A stretch of DNA of 64,000 nucleotides from NCBI RefSeq assembly GCF_003001955.1, contig NZ_PVNH01000006.1, forward strand, positions 186,001 to 250,000. Direction: 5' to 3'. This DNA comes from Prauserella shujinwangii. GTDB lineage: Bacteria > Actinomycetota > Actinomycetes > Mycobacteriales > Pseudonocardiaceae. Under the pieces are notes generated by a model. The model ran no database searches and was not told where the DNA came from. It saw nothing but the letters and a program-made list of their open reading frames with translations. Shown here piece by piece: positions 52,293 to 61,449 of the stretch (positions are counted from its first letter, which is position 1; each line of letters starts with the position of its first letter). The translations under genes were made by a program, and so were the position numbers.

Positions 52293-52757
52293 TCAGGCCG
52301 GCACCGCACGAACGCGGCGGGCGACGCCTTCGCCCGGCCCTGCGCGGGCGCCATCGCGCGGAGCGGGCTGAGCCTCGACCGGCTGCGGGCGCTGCGCAAC
52401 TGCCGTGTCGGCCGGATCGAGACGGACTCCGCGCGCGGCGTCACGCTCGCGGAGCTGCTGTTCGACCGCGTGCTGGAACGCGGCGAGACCCACCTGGCGG
52501 AGTACTCGCTCGAGCACGGGGCCCCGCCCGCCGAGCCGCCGAACACCCACTTCCGGGAGTTCGACCGCCCGGTCCGGGAGTACCTGCTGGAGGTGCGGTT
52601 CGGCGCCGGGAGCAGGCCACGCCGCAGCTGGCAGTACGCCCGCGCCGGAGCGGAGGGCCCGCCCGAGCACCGCGAGCTGCGGTTCGACGAGTCGTCCGGG
52701 GTCCACGCCGTCGCGCTCGACCTCGGCCCCGGCCTGTTCGGCCTCGGCTGGTCGTGA
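52290..52757 (+). pseudogene. Internally deleted XRE-type regulator/hypothetical protein remnant
   Basis: The plus-strand frame has an N-terminal piece, GDAFARPCAGAIARSGLSLDRL, that looks like the start of an actinobacterial XRE-HTH protein. It joins directly to a C-terminal piece (GVTLAELLFDRVLERGETHL, then YLLEVRFGAG, VHAVALDLGPGLFGLGW). Whole-length members have a DNA-binding and middle region between these parts. No good start codon or SD is visible. It meets the subtilase fragment head-on, so the region is probably a rearrangement scar. Identification is by pattern only. Confidence 0.5.
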
Positions 52758-52782
52758 CGCCCGCCGGTACCCGCTCGCGGCC

Positions 52783-54411
52783 TCACGACAGCTGGTTGCG
52801 CAGCACCTTTCCGGTGGCGTTGCGGGGCAGCGCGTCGAGGAACTCGATCTCGCGCGGCACCTTGTAGCGGGCGAGGTTGTCGCGGACGTACTCACGCAAC
52901 GAGTCCGCGTCGAGCCGGGCACCCTTCGCGGGGACGACGAACGCCTTCAGCCGCTGGCCGAACTCGTCGTCGGGCACGCCGATCACCGCGGCCTCGGTGA
53001 CGTCGGGGCGCTCGGCGAGCAGGTTCTCCACCTCGATCGGGAAGACGTTCTCGCCGCCGGAGACGATCATCTCGTCGTCGCGCCCGTCGATGAACAGCAG
53101 GCCGTCGGAGTCGAAGTGGCCGACGTCGCCGCTGGCGAGGAGGCCGTCGATGATCTCCTTGTTGCGCCCGTCGGTGTAGCCCTCGAAGCTCAGGCCGCTC
53201 CCGACGAACACCCGCCCGGTCACGTGGGGCTCGGTGATCTCCCTGCCCTGCTCGTCGTACAGCCGGACGCGGCAGCCCACCGGCGGGCGGCCGACGGTGC
53301 CCGGCGCCCTGCGCCAGTCCTCCGGCGTGGCGACCGTGGCCACGGCGACCTCGGTGGAGCCGTAGAGGTTGTGGACGACGTCGCCGAACAGGGCCGTGGC
53401 GCGGTTGCCCAGGTCCGGCGCGAGCGCGGAGCCCGCGACGAACACGATCCGCAGCGACGAGGTGTCGTACCGGCCGACCACGTCCGGGCCGAGGTCGACG
53501 ATGCGCTGCAACATGGTGGGCACCAGCACGAGCGCGGTGCACCGGTGCTCCTCGATGCCGCGCAGCGTCTCCTCCGGGTCGAACCGGCGGCGCACCACCA
53601 CCTTCGACCCGAGCGCGAACGAGAGGATGAACTGCGACAGGCCGGTGCCGTGGAACAGCGGCGCGCCCAGGAACGTGCTCTCCCCGACGCGCAGCGGGAT
53701 CCGGTCGAGGAACTGCGCGGAGTCGAGCCCGGAGATCTTCGGGCGCGGGGCGCCCTTCGGGGTCCCGGTGGTGCCGCTGGTCAGCAGCACGAGGGCGCCG
53801 GGCCGGGCCGGTGGCGGCAGCGGGCGGTCGTCGGTGCCCTCGATCAGCTCGTCGAGCACGGGGATGTCGTGCCCCGCGGGGTCGGTCTCGGTCCAGGCCA
53901 GGTAGCGGTCGACCGGACCGCGCACCTCGCCGAGCAGGCCGGTGAACTCCTCGTCGTACACGAGCACGGTGACGTTCTCGCGCTCGGCGACGTCGGCCAG
54001 CTGCGGCTTGGCGAAGCCGGTGTTCATCAGCAGCAGCGGCACGCCGAGCTTGCCCGCGGCGAGCATCGTCGTGACCAGTCCCCGGTGGTCGCGGCAGAGC
54101 ACCGCGATCGTCGAGCCCTCGCCGACGCCCCGCTCGGCCCAGGCCCGCGCGAGCGCGTTGGAACGCAGGTCGAGCTGGGTGAACGTGAGCGGACCGCGCT
54201 CGTCGACGAGGCCGACCGCCTTCGGGTCGCGGCGGGCGGCGATCCGGGTGGCCCCGGCCAGCGCGCCGAGTCTGCGCACGGCCGCCAGCGAGCGAAGGCC
54301 TTCGTCGAGCCGGGGGAAGGGCACCAGCCCGGCCCTGCGGAGCACCTCGACGCTGCGGACGGTCTCCGTCAGGCGGGTCGCGAGCCCGGCCACCGTCAGC
54401 GGCCTCTTCAT
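52783..54411 (-). CDS. Acyl-CoA synthetase (AMP-binding, FadD2-like)
   Basis: The 542-residue ANL-superfamily ligase carries the AMP-binding P-loop LLTSGTTGTPKGAPRP (near residue 209), YGSTE (near 350), the hinge GRDDEMIVSGGENVFP and the C-terminal catalytic Lys in LPRNATGKVLRNQL. It activates a fatty or related acid with CoA. ATG 54411. A near-perfect operator-like palindrome lies 35 bases upstream. It resembles mycobacterial FadD2; chain length is unknown. Confidence 0.93.
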   Translation of the reverse strand: MKRPLTVAGLATRLTETVRSVEVLRRAGLVPFPRLDEGLRSLAAVRRLGALAGATRIAARRDPKAVGLVDERGPLTFTQLDLRSNALARAWAERGVGEGSTIAVLCRDHRGLVTTMLAAGKLGVPLLLMNTGFAKPQLADVAERENVTVLVYDEEFTGLLGEVRGPVDRYLAWTETDPAGHDIPVLDELIEGTDDRPLPPPARPGALVLLTSGTTGTPKGAPRPKISGLDSAQFLDRIPLRVGESTFLGAPLFHGTGLSQFILSFALGSKVVVRRRFDPEETLRGIEEHRCTALVLVPTMLQRIVDLGPDVVGRYDTSSLRIVFVAGSALAPDLGNRATALFGDVVHNLYGSTEVAVATVATPEDWRRAPGTVGRPPVGCRVRLYDEQGREITEPHVTGRVFVGSGLSFEGYTDGRNKEIIDGLLASGDVGHFDSDGLLFIDGRDDEMIVSGGENVFPIEVENLLAERPDVTEAAVIGVPDDEFGQRLKAFVVPAKGARLDADSLREYVRDNLARYKVPREIEFLDALPRNATGKVLRNQLS

Positions 54412-54445
54412 CCGAGCACCTCCGTGTGCGCTGTGGTCGAGTGAA

Positions 54446-54463
54446 ACCTACCCGCGAGTAGGT
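54446..54463. promoter_or_regulatory. Operator-like palindrome between fadD-like and polA-like genes
   Basis: ACCTACCCGCGAGTAGGT is an inverted repeat with a single non-complementary base pair in 18 (ACCTACYCGCGRGTAGGT). It lies 35 bases upstream of the acyl-CoA synthetase and 46 before the divergent polymerase-like gene. The form suits a TetR/FadR-type dimer. No cognate regulator is adjacent. Confidence 0.5.
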
Positions 54464-54508
54464 ACGGTTGTCGAACAGGCTGTCGGTGGCACCACACAGA
54501 ATCACCCC

Positions 54509-56179
54509 GTGCACATCATCGTGGCGCGGGATCCGGACGGCACGTTCGCCGCGCGTGCCCCGGAGGGCGGTCCCGCGGCGAGCGGGCTGAGCGCGGCCGA
54601 GCTGGCCCGGCACGCGGCGGGGTGGGAGCGCGAGCTGCGGCCCCGATGGGTGTTCACCTCGGTGGAGCACGACTACCCGGCCCTGCTCGGCGGCGGTGTC
54701 CGGGTACGCCGCTGCCACGACCTCGCCCTCACCGAGGGCCTGCTGCTGGCGGCCGAGGAGAGGGGCGAGCAGCCGCGCTCGCTGGCCGCCGCCTACGCGC
54801 GGGCGCGCGGGCTGGAACCGCCCGCCGAGGTGGAGTACACCGCACTCGACGACCAGCCCGCGCTGTTCCAGCCCCGTGGCCCCGGCCTGCCCGGCGGCGT
54901 GGCACCGCTCGACGCGGCGGAGCTCGTGCTCGCCGAGCAGCGACGGCGGATCGGGCGGGTGCCCCACCCGGACCGGATGCGGCTGCTCGTGGCGGCCGAG
55001 TCGGCGAGCGCGCTCGCGGCGGCGGAGATGTCGGCCGACGGGCTGCCGTGGCGCGCCGACGTGCACGATGCGCTGCTCACCGAGCTGCTCGGGGGCCGGG
55101 TGCCCGCCGGGCAGCGCCCGCCGAAGCTCGCCGCGCTGGCCGAGCGGATCCAGGAGGCGTTCGGCGGCAGGCCGGTCAACCCCGACCACCCCGGCAGCGT
55201 GGTGCGGGCGTTCGGGCGGGCGGGCATCGAGGTGCCGTCCGCGCGGGCCCACGTGCTGCGCGCGCTCGACCACCCGGCGGTCGAGCCGCTGCTGGAGTAC
55301 AAGGAGCTGGCCCGGCTGCACTCGGCACACGGCTGGGCGTGGCTGGAGCACTGGGTGCACGGCGACCGGTTCCGGCCGGTGTACGTGGTGGGCGGCGTGG
55401 TGTCCGGGCGGTGGGCGAGCCGGGGCGGGGCGGCGCTGCAGATCCCGCGCGCGCTGCGGGTGTGCGTGCGGGCCGATCCGGGCTGGAAGCTCGTCGTCGC
55501 CGACGCCGCGCAGCTCGAGCCGAGGGTGCTGGCCGCGCTGTCGGGCGACCGGGGGCTGGCGCGGGTGTCCGCGTCGGCCGACCTGTACGACAGCCTCGCC
55601 GACGCGATGTTCGGGCAGGCCAGGGGGCGGACGCCGGACGACAGGGGCCGGGCGAAGATCGCGATGCTGTCGGCCATGTACGGCGGCACCGCGGGCGAGG
55701 CGGCGTCGCTGCTGGCGTTGCTGCGGCAGCGCTTCCCGGAGGCGGTGTCGTACGTGGAGCGCGCGGCGCTCGCCGGGGAGCGGGGCGAGGTGGTGCGGTC
55801 GCGGCTGGGCCGCACCTCGCCCCCGCCCTCGGCGGCGTGGCGGGCGCTGACCGGCGGCACCGGCGACGAGGGCACCGCGCGCCGCGCGGCCCGGGACTGG
55901 GGCCGCTTCACCCGGAACTTCGTGGTGCAGGCCAGTGCCGCCGACTGGACGGCGGTGCTGCTGGCCACCCTGCGCGGCCGCCTGCCGGAACCCGCGCGTC
56001 TGGTGTTCTTCCAGCACGACGAGGTGCTCGTGCACGCCCCCGCCGGCCTGGCCGAGCGCGTGCGCAGCGGCCTGGAGGAGTCGGTCCGCGAGGCGTCGGC
56101 GCTGGTGTTCGGCACGTCGTGCCCGGTGCGGTTCCCCATGGCCGCCGCCGTCGTGGACTGCTACGCCGACGCCAAGTGA
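54509..56179 (+). CDS. PolA-like family A DNA polymerase (degenerate exonuclease N-terminus)
   Basis: This 556-residue protein is of the type annotated as bifunctional 3'-5' exonuclease/DNA polymerase. The polymerase domain is complete: motif A ADAAQLEPRVLAAL (near residue 328), motif B RGRAKIAMLSAMYGG (near 380) and motif C FQHDEVLVHAP (near 500). The N-terminal part (residues 1-210) lacks the DxE and DxxxD acidic exonuclease residues I would expect. There is no 5' nuclease domain. GTG 54509. It is probably a repair or accessory polymerase. Function is not established. Confidence 0.87.
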   Translation: MHIIVARDPDGTFAARAPEGGPAASGLSAAELARHAAGWERELRPRWVFTSVEHDYPALLGGGVRVRRCHDLALTEGLLLAAEERGEQPRSLAAAYARARGLEPPAEVEYTALDDQPALFQPRGPGLPGGVAPLDAAELVLAEQRRRIGRVPHPDRMRLLVAAESASALAAAEMSADGLPWRADVHDALLTELLGGRVPAGQRPPKLAALAERIQEAFGGRPVNPDHPGSVVRAFGRAGIEVPSARAHVLRALDHPAVEPLLEYKELARLHSAHGWAWLEHWVHGDRFRPVYVVGGVVSGRWASRGGAALQIPRALRVCVRADPGWKLVVADAAQLEPRVLAALSGDRGLARVSASADLYDSLADAMFGQARGRTPDDRGRAKIAMLSAMYGGTAGEAASLLALLRQRFPEAVSYVERAALAGERGEVVRSRLGRTSPPPSAAWRALTGGTGDEGTARRAARDWGRFTRNFVVQASAADWTAVLLATLRGRLPEPARLVFFQHDEVLVHAPAGLAERVRSGLEESVREASALVFGTSCPVRFPMAAAVVDCYADAK

Positions 56180-56181
56180 CC

Positions 56182-56267
56182 CGCGAGTCCCCCGCTCCCG
56201 CACGCAAGTGCCGCGGTCGGCGGGATGGGGTGTGCGACCGGCTCCGGTCCTGGGCGGGGGACTCGCG
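56182..56267. terminator. Perfect 14-bp inverted repeat between convergent stops
   Basis: CGCGAGTCCCCCGC (56182-56195) and its exact complement (56254-56267) frame 58 bases. The left arm begins 3 bases after the polymerase stop (TGA 56177-56179) and the right arm touches the TGA of the convergent antiporter gene (56268-56270). A related sequence ends the 21-bp array at 27390. Confidence 0.7.
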
Positions 56268-57302
56268 TCAGAAGGCGAGGATCAGCACGGCGGTGGCGTA
56301 GATCGCGGCGAGCATGACGCCGTCGAAGCCGAGCCGCCACCAGCCCCTGCGCTGCCGGACCAGCAGGCCGCCGAGCAGCACCGCCGTCATGAGCAGCGCG
56401 GAGCCGGTGAGGAAGAGCTGGTCGGGGGTGGCCGCGTGGAACAGCGAGCCCGCGCGGAAGACCACGTCGCCGAGCACGAGGTTGAGCGCGTCGAGGCTGT
56501 TGCCGCCGATGACGGCGGCCACGGCCAGCGTGAGCGCGCCCCGGCGGACCGCCGCGACGGCGGTGACGGTCTCGGGCAGCGCGTTGACCACGCCCATGAA
56601 GATAGCGCCGACGAGCCCCGCGGCCAGTCCCGTCTGGACGACGAGGCTCTCCGCCGCGCGGGCGATGGCCCAGCCCCCGACCACCACGACGGCCGCGATC
56701 AGGACGAACTCGCCCCACAGGGTGCGCGTGCGGCGCCTGCCGAGCGCGCCGTGGTCCTCCGGTTCGTCCGGTTTGGTCTCCCGCGTGCTGACCGCGCGCC
56801 ACATCGGCTCCCGCTGGTCGTGGATCAGCTTCAGCCCGCCCGCGTAGAGCGCGACCATGACGAACGAAGCCGGATGCACCCCGGCGACGGTCACGTCCGG
56901 GCTGAGCGACGCCAGCAGCCCGGTCCCGAGCAGGACGATGAGCAGGCATCCGAACAGCAGGTTGCGCACCGACGCCGCCGCGTGCTCCAGGTTGACCCGC
57001 CGGTGGGCGGCGTCCGCGGCGACGATCGCCAGCGTCTGTACCGCGATCCCGCCCACCGCGTTGCTGTAGGCGAGCTCCGGCTGTCCCTGGGCGGCGCTGA
57101 CCCCGGTCATCGTGATGCCGGACAACGACGACGCCACACCGAAGAACACCGCGCCGAAGAACGCCTCGCCCCAGCCCGTTCGGTCGGCGAGCGCGTCACC
57201 GAGACTCGCCAGCCGGATGCTGCAGACGACGGTCAGCGCGCCGGCCAGGACGAACACCGCGATGGCCCAGCCCAGCGGCCAGGGCTGGGTGAGCACGGAC
57301 AT
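56268..57302 (-). CDS. Cation:proton/calcium antiporter of the CaCA family
   Basis: The 344-residue membrane protein has about ten spans in two halves joined by a charged loop (REPMWRAVSTRETKPDEPED). The alpha-repeat motifs are VFFGVASSLSGITMTG (first half) and GVVNALPETVTAVAAVRRG plus GGNSLDALN (second half), the pattern of sodium/calcium exchanger-type proteins. ATG 57302. The open frame beyond it runs into the 21-bp array and is not coding. Confidence 0.88.
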   Translation of the reverse strand: MSVLTQPWPLGWAIAVFVLAGALTVVCSIRLASLGDALADRTGWGEAFFGAVFFGVASSLSGITMTGVSAAQGQPELAYSNAVGGIAVQTLAIVAADAAHRRVNLEHAAASVRNLLFGCLLIVLLGTGLLASLSPDVTVAGVHPASFVMVALYAGGLKLIHDQREPMWRAVSTRETKPDEPEDHGALGRRRTRTLWGEFVLIAAVVVVGGWAIARAAESLVVQTGLAAGLVGAIFMGVVNALPETVTAVAAVRRGALTLAVAAVIGGNSLDALNLVLGDVVFRAGSLFHAATPDQLFLTGSALLMTAVLLGGLLVRQRRGWWRLGFDGVMLAAIYATAVLILAF

Positions 57303-57340
57303 GGGTCCCGGATAGCCCGAACCGCCGGACACTACACACG

Positions 57341-57466
57341 CGCGCGTGTCCGCCACCGGCGCGCGCGTGTCCGCCATCGGCGCGCGCGTGTCCGCCATCG
57401 GCGCGCGCGTGTCCGCCATCGGCGCGCGCGTGTCCGCCATCGGCGCGCGCGTGTCCGCGTCGCACG
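57341..57466. repeat. 21-bp tandem array, six units
   Basis: The word CGCGCGTGTCCGC recurs at 57341, 57362, 57383, 57404, 57425 and 57446, each step 21 bp (unit CGCGCGTGTCCGCCATCGGCG). The first unit is preceded by the palindrome ACACGCGCGCGTGT. It lies between the antiporter start and the hrpA stop, both minus strand. Frames stay open because 21 is a multiple of three; none is a plausible protein. Confidence 0.9.
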
Positions 57467-57504
57467 GCGCAAACACGTGTCCGCAGCCGGCGGACACGGC
57501 GGCG

Positions 57505-60500
57505 TCAGGCGGCGGCGTCCAGTGCGCGCAGGATTCGCTTGGCCGACACCGGGTAGGCGGTGCGCAGCGTCTGCGCGAAATAGCTCACCCGCAGCTCCTC
57601 GATCATCCACCGCACCTCGGCCAGCTCAGGACGCGGTGCCGCGTGCGGCGGGAGGGTGTCGAGCACCGCCTGGTACTCCTGCCGCAGCCACGCGATTTCC
57701 CGCAGCCGCTCGGCGTCGCGGGCCGGGTCACTCGGCAGCTTCTCCAGCCTGCGCTCGATCGCGCGCAGGTAGCGCACGAGGTCGGGCAGCCGGTCGTAGC
57801 CGGTGGCGGTGACGAAACCGGGGTACACCAGCCCGTCGATCTGCGCGCGCATGTCGGCCAGCGACTCTCCGAACGCGTCGCCGCGCGTGTCCGCCAGTTT
57901 CGCCTCGGTGTCGTGCAGGGCGTGCAGGACGTTCTCCACCTCGCGCAGCACCGACAGCACGGTGGGGTTGAGCGCCCCACGGACCTTCTCCAGCAGCGCG
58001 CCGAACTCGGCGTCCGTCCACACCGGACCACCGGCGTCGGTGACGAGCCGGTCGACGGCGCAGTCGACGCAGTCCTCCAGCAGTGCCGCCACACTGCCGT
58101 GCGGGTTGCGGCCCAGCACCAGCTTCGACCGGTTGTCCAGGTTGCGGTTGAGGTACTTCATCGGCGAGGGCACGTTGAGCCGCACCAGCCGCCGCGTGCC
58201 CTCCCACATCGCCCGCCGCTGCTGCTCGGGGGTGTCGAGCATGCGCACGGCGACGCTGTCGCCCTCGTCCACCAGCGCCGGGTAGGCCTTCACCTCGTGC
58301 TCGCGCTGCCTGCCCTGGAACACCCTGGGCAGCTCGCCGAAGTCGGGCGTGCGCAGGCCGGAGCGTTCGACGCTGTCGGCCGCGGCCGAGATGGTGGCCC
58401 GCAGCCGCCCGCTCAGCCGTTCCTTGAGCTCGTCGAGGTCCTTGCCCTCGGCGAGGGTCCGGCCACGGTCGCCGAGCACCCGGAACGTCATCCTGAGGTG
58501 GCCGGGCACGGCGGTCCAGTCCCACGCGTCGTAGGGCACGGTCACGCCGCGCAGCGCGGCCAGCTCGCGGGCGAGCACCTCCAGCAGTGGACCGTCCGCA
58601 GGCGAGACGCGGGCCAGCACCTGCCGTGCCGTGTCGGGCGCGGGCACGAGGTTGCGCCGCAGCTGCTTGGGCAGCGACTTGATCAGCGCGGTCACCAGCT
58701 CCTCGCGCAGGCCCGGCACCTGCCACTCGAAGCCCTCCGGCCGCACCTGGTTGAGCACCGGGAGGGGGATGTGGACGGTCACGCCGTCGGCGCCGGTGCC
58801 GGGCTCGAACTGGTAGGTCAGGTCGAACCGCAGCGACGACTGCGTCCACGTGCCCGGGTAGTCGGTCTCGCTGACCTCGCCCGCCGTGGCGTTGATCAGC
58901 ATGGTCTTCTCGAAGTTCAGCAGGTCGGGCGTCCGCCCGCGCTCCTTCTTCCACCAGCTGTCGAAATGCCGTGCCGACACCACGTCGGACGGGATCCGTT
59001 CGTCGTAGAAGGCGAACAACGTCTCGTCGTCGACGAGGATGTCGCGGCGGCGCGCCCGGTGTTCGAGCTCCTCGACCTCCTCGAGCAGAGCGCGGTTGTC
59101 GTGGAAGAACCGGTGGGAGGTGTCCCAGTCGCCCTCCACGAGGGCGTGCCGGATGAACAGCTCCCGCGACAGCTCCGGGTCGACCCGCCCGTAGTTGACC
59201 TTCCGCCCGACCACGAGCGGGACGCCGTACAGGGTCACGCGCTCGTTGGCCATCACCGCGCCGCGCTTGCGTTCCCAGTGCGGCTCCGAGTACGTCCGCT
59301 TGACCAGATGCTGGGCCAGCGGCTCCACCCATTCCGGCTCGATGCGCGCGTTGACCCGCGCCCACAGCCGCGAGGTCTCCACCAGCTCGGCGGCCGCGAT
59401 CCAGCGCGGCTGCTTCTTGAACAGCGCCGAACCGGGGAACACGGCGAACCGGGCGCCACGGGCGCCCAGGTAGTCGCCCTTGGCCGGGTCCTTCAGGCCG
59501 ATGTGCGAGAGCAGGCCCGCGATCAGCGACGTGTGGATGCGCTGCGGGTCACCGGGGACGCTGTTCACCGTGATGCCGAGCGGCTTGGCGAGCTGCCGCA
59601 GCTGGCTGTAGATGTCCTGCCACTCGCGCACCCGCAGGTAGTTGAGGTACTCCGCGCGGCACAGCTTCCGGAACTGGTTGTTGGACAGCGCCTTCTGCTG
59701 CTCGGTGAGGTAGTTCCAGAGGTTGAGGTAAGCCAGGAAGTCGGAGGTGGGATCGGCGAAGCGGGCGTGCTGGGCGTCGGCGGCCTGCTGCTTCTCCGCG
59801 GGTCGCTCCCGGGGGTCCTGGATGGACAGTGCGGCGGCGATGATCATGACCTCGCGGGCGCAGCCGTTGCGGTCGGCCTCGACGATCATCCGGCCCATAC
59901 GCGGGTCGACGGGCAGCTGCGCGAGCTTGCGGCCGGTGTCGGTCAGCCGCGCCCGGCTGTCCTTCCCGGACCGCTCGAACGCGCCGAGCTCCTGCAGCAG
60001 CTGGGTGCCGTCGGTGATCTGCCTGCGGTCGGGCGGTTCGACGAACGGGAACGCCCCGATGTCGCCGAGCCCGAGCGAGGTCATCTGCAGGATGACCGAG
60101 GCGAGGTTGGTGCGCAGGATCTCCGGATCGGTGAACTCGGGCCGCGCCGCGAAGTCCGCTTCGGAGTACAGCCGGATGCACACGCCGTCGGACGTGCGGC
60201 CACAGCGGCCCTTGCGCTGGTTGGCCGACGCCTGCGAGATCGGCTCGATCGGCAGCCGCTGCACCTTGGTGCGGTGACTGTACCGGGAGATCCGCGCCGT
60301 GCCGGGATCGACGACGTACTTGATGCCGGGCACGGTCAGCGAGGTCTCGGCGACGTTGGTGGCGAGCACGATCCGTCTGCCGGTGTGCGGCTGGAACACG
60401 CGGTGCTGGTCCGCGGCCGACAGCCGCGCGTACAGCGGCAGCACCTCGGTGTTCGGCAGGCCGAGGGCGGTCAGCGCCTCGTTGGTGTCGCGGATCTCCC

Positions 60501-61395
60501 GCTCCCCGGAGAGGAACACCAGGATGTCGCCCGGCCCCTCGGCGCAGAGCTCGCGCACCGCGTCGGAGATGGCACTCACCTGGTCGCGGTCCGGGTCGGC
60601 GTCCGGGTCGTCGGGGTCCACGATCGGCCGGTAGCGCACCTCGACCGGGTAGGTGCGGCCGGACACCTCGACGATCGGCGCGCCGGAGAAGTGCCGGGAG
60701 AACCGCTCCGGGTCGATCGTCGCGGAGGTGATGATCACCTTGAGGTCGGGGCGGCGCGGCAGCAGCTGCTTGAGGTAGCCGAGCAGGAAGTCGATGTTGA
60801 GGCTGCGCTCGTGCGCCTCGTCGATGATGATCGTGTCGTACTGCCGCAGCATCCGGTCCTGCTGGATCTCGGCGAGCAGGATGCCGTCGGTCATCAGCTT
60901 GACCAGCGTGTCGTCGCCGGAGGTGTCGGTGAACCGCACCTTGTAGCCGACGCACGCGCCCAGCTCGGTCCTCAGCTCGGCGGCGATGCGCTCGGCCACG
61001 GTGCGGGCGGCGAGCCGCCGGGGCTGCGTGTGCCCGATCTGGCCGCGCACGCCGAGCCCGAGGTCGAGGCAGATCTTGGGCAGCTGCGTCGTCTTGCCCG
61101 AGCCGGTCTCCCCCGCGACGATCACCACCTGGTGGTCGCGGATCGCCTCGGCCAGGTCGTCGCGACGTCTGCTGACCGGCAGCTCGTCCGGGTAGGAGAT
61201 GCGCGGCACGGCCGCCCGCCTGCGCTCCACGCGCCGCTCCGCCTCGGCGAGGTCCTCGGCGATGCGCGCGGCGACCGCCTGCCGGTCGCCCGCCTTGCGG
61301 GCGCCGTCGATGCGCCGGCGCAGCCGGTGCGCGTCGCGTGCCATCAGGCCGGGCAGGCGGGAACGCAGCTCGTCGAGCGGGGAGGAAGCGGACAT
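57505..61395 (-). CDS. hrpA: ATP-dependent RNA helicase HrpA
   Basis: This 1296-residue DEAH helicase has Walker A GETGSGKTTQLPK (near residue 94), motif II DEAH (IIDEAHERSLN, near 190), motif III SATID and motif VI QRKGRCGR. A long HrpA C-terminal part (DUF3418-type) follows, including an OB-like domain. The helicase unwinds structured RNA and is involved in translation of stalled ribosomes in E. coli. Full family length. ATG 61395. Confidence 0.95.
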   Translation of the reverse strand: MSASSPLDELRSRLPGLMARDAHRLRRRIDGARKAGDRQAVAARIAEDLAEAERRVERRRAAVPRISYPDELPVSRRRDDLAEAIRDHQVVIVAGETGSGKTTQLPKICLDLGLGVRGQIGHTQPRRLAARTVAERIAAELRTELGACVGYKVRFTDTSGDDTLVKLMTDGILLAEIQQDRMLRQYDTIIIDEAHERSLNIDFLLGYLKQLLPRRPDLKVIITSATIDPERFSRHFSGAPIVEVSGRTYPVEVRYRPIVDPDDPDADPDRDQVSAISDAVRELCAEGPGDILVFLSGEREIRDTNEALTALGLPNTEVLPLYARLSAADQHRVFQPHTGRRIVLATNVAETSLTVPGIKYVVDPGTARISRYSHRTKVQRLPIEPISQASANQRKGRCGRTSDGVCIRLYSEADFAARPEFTDPEILRTNLASVILQMTSLGLGDIGAFPFVEPPDRRQITDGTQLLQELGAFERSGKDSRARLTDTGRKLAQLPVDPRMGRMIVEADRNGCAREVMIIAAALSIQDPRERPAEKQQAADAQHARFADPTSDFLAYLNLWNYLTEQQKALSNNQFRKLCRAEYLNYLRVREWQDIYSQLRQLAKPLGITVNSVPGDPQRIHTSLIAGLLSHIGLKDPAKGDYLGARGARFAVFPGSALFKKQPRWIAAAELVETSRLWARVNARIEPEWVEPLAQHLVKRTYSEPHWERKRGAVMANERVTLYGVPLVVGRKVNYGRVDPELSRELFIRHALVEGDWDTSHRFFHDNRALLEEVEELEHRARRRDILVDDETLFAFYDERIPSDVVSARHFDSWWKKERGRTPDLLNFEKTMLINATAGEVSETDYPGTWTQSSLRFDLTYQFEPGTGADGVTVHIPLPVLNQVRPEGFEWQVPGLREELVTALIKSLPKQLRRNLVPAPDTARQVLARVSPADGPLLEVLARELAALRGVTVPYDAWDWTAVPGHLRMTFRVLGDRGRTLAEGKDLDELKERLSGRLRATISAAADSVERSGLRTPDFGELPRVFQGRQREHEVKAYPALVDEGDSVAVRMLDTPEQQRRAMWEGTRRLVRLNVPSPMKYLNRNLDNRSKLVLGRNPHGSVAALLEDCVDCAVDRLVTDAGGPVWTDAEFGALLEKVRGALNPTVLSVLREVENVLHALHDTEAKLADTRGDAFGESLADMRAQIDGLVYPGFVTATGYDRLPDLVRYLRAIERRLEKLPSDPARDAERLREIAWLRQEYQAVLDTLPPHAAPRPELAEVRWMIEELRVSYFAQTLRTAYPVSAKRILRALDAAA

Positions 61396-61449
61396 ACGCC
61401 TACCACCATAGCCGGACCGGCCCCGCCCGCCCGGCGGCGAGCGGGAGTT

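Noticed and set aside
57341-57466. CRISPR or VNTR-coded protein (ADTRAPM / ARVSAIG heptads)
   Set aside because: There are no spacers between units, and the heptad peptides appear in several frames on both strands. The antiporter and hrpA have proper ends outside the array.
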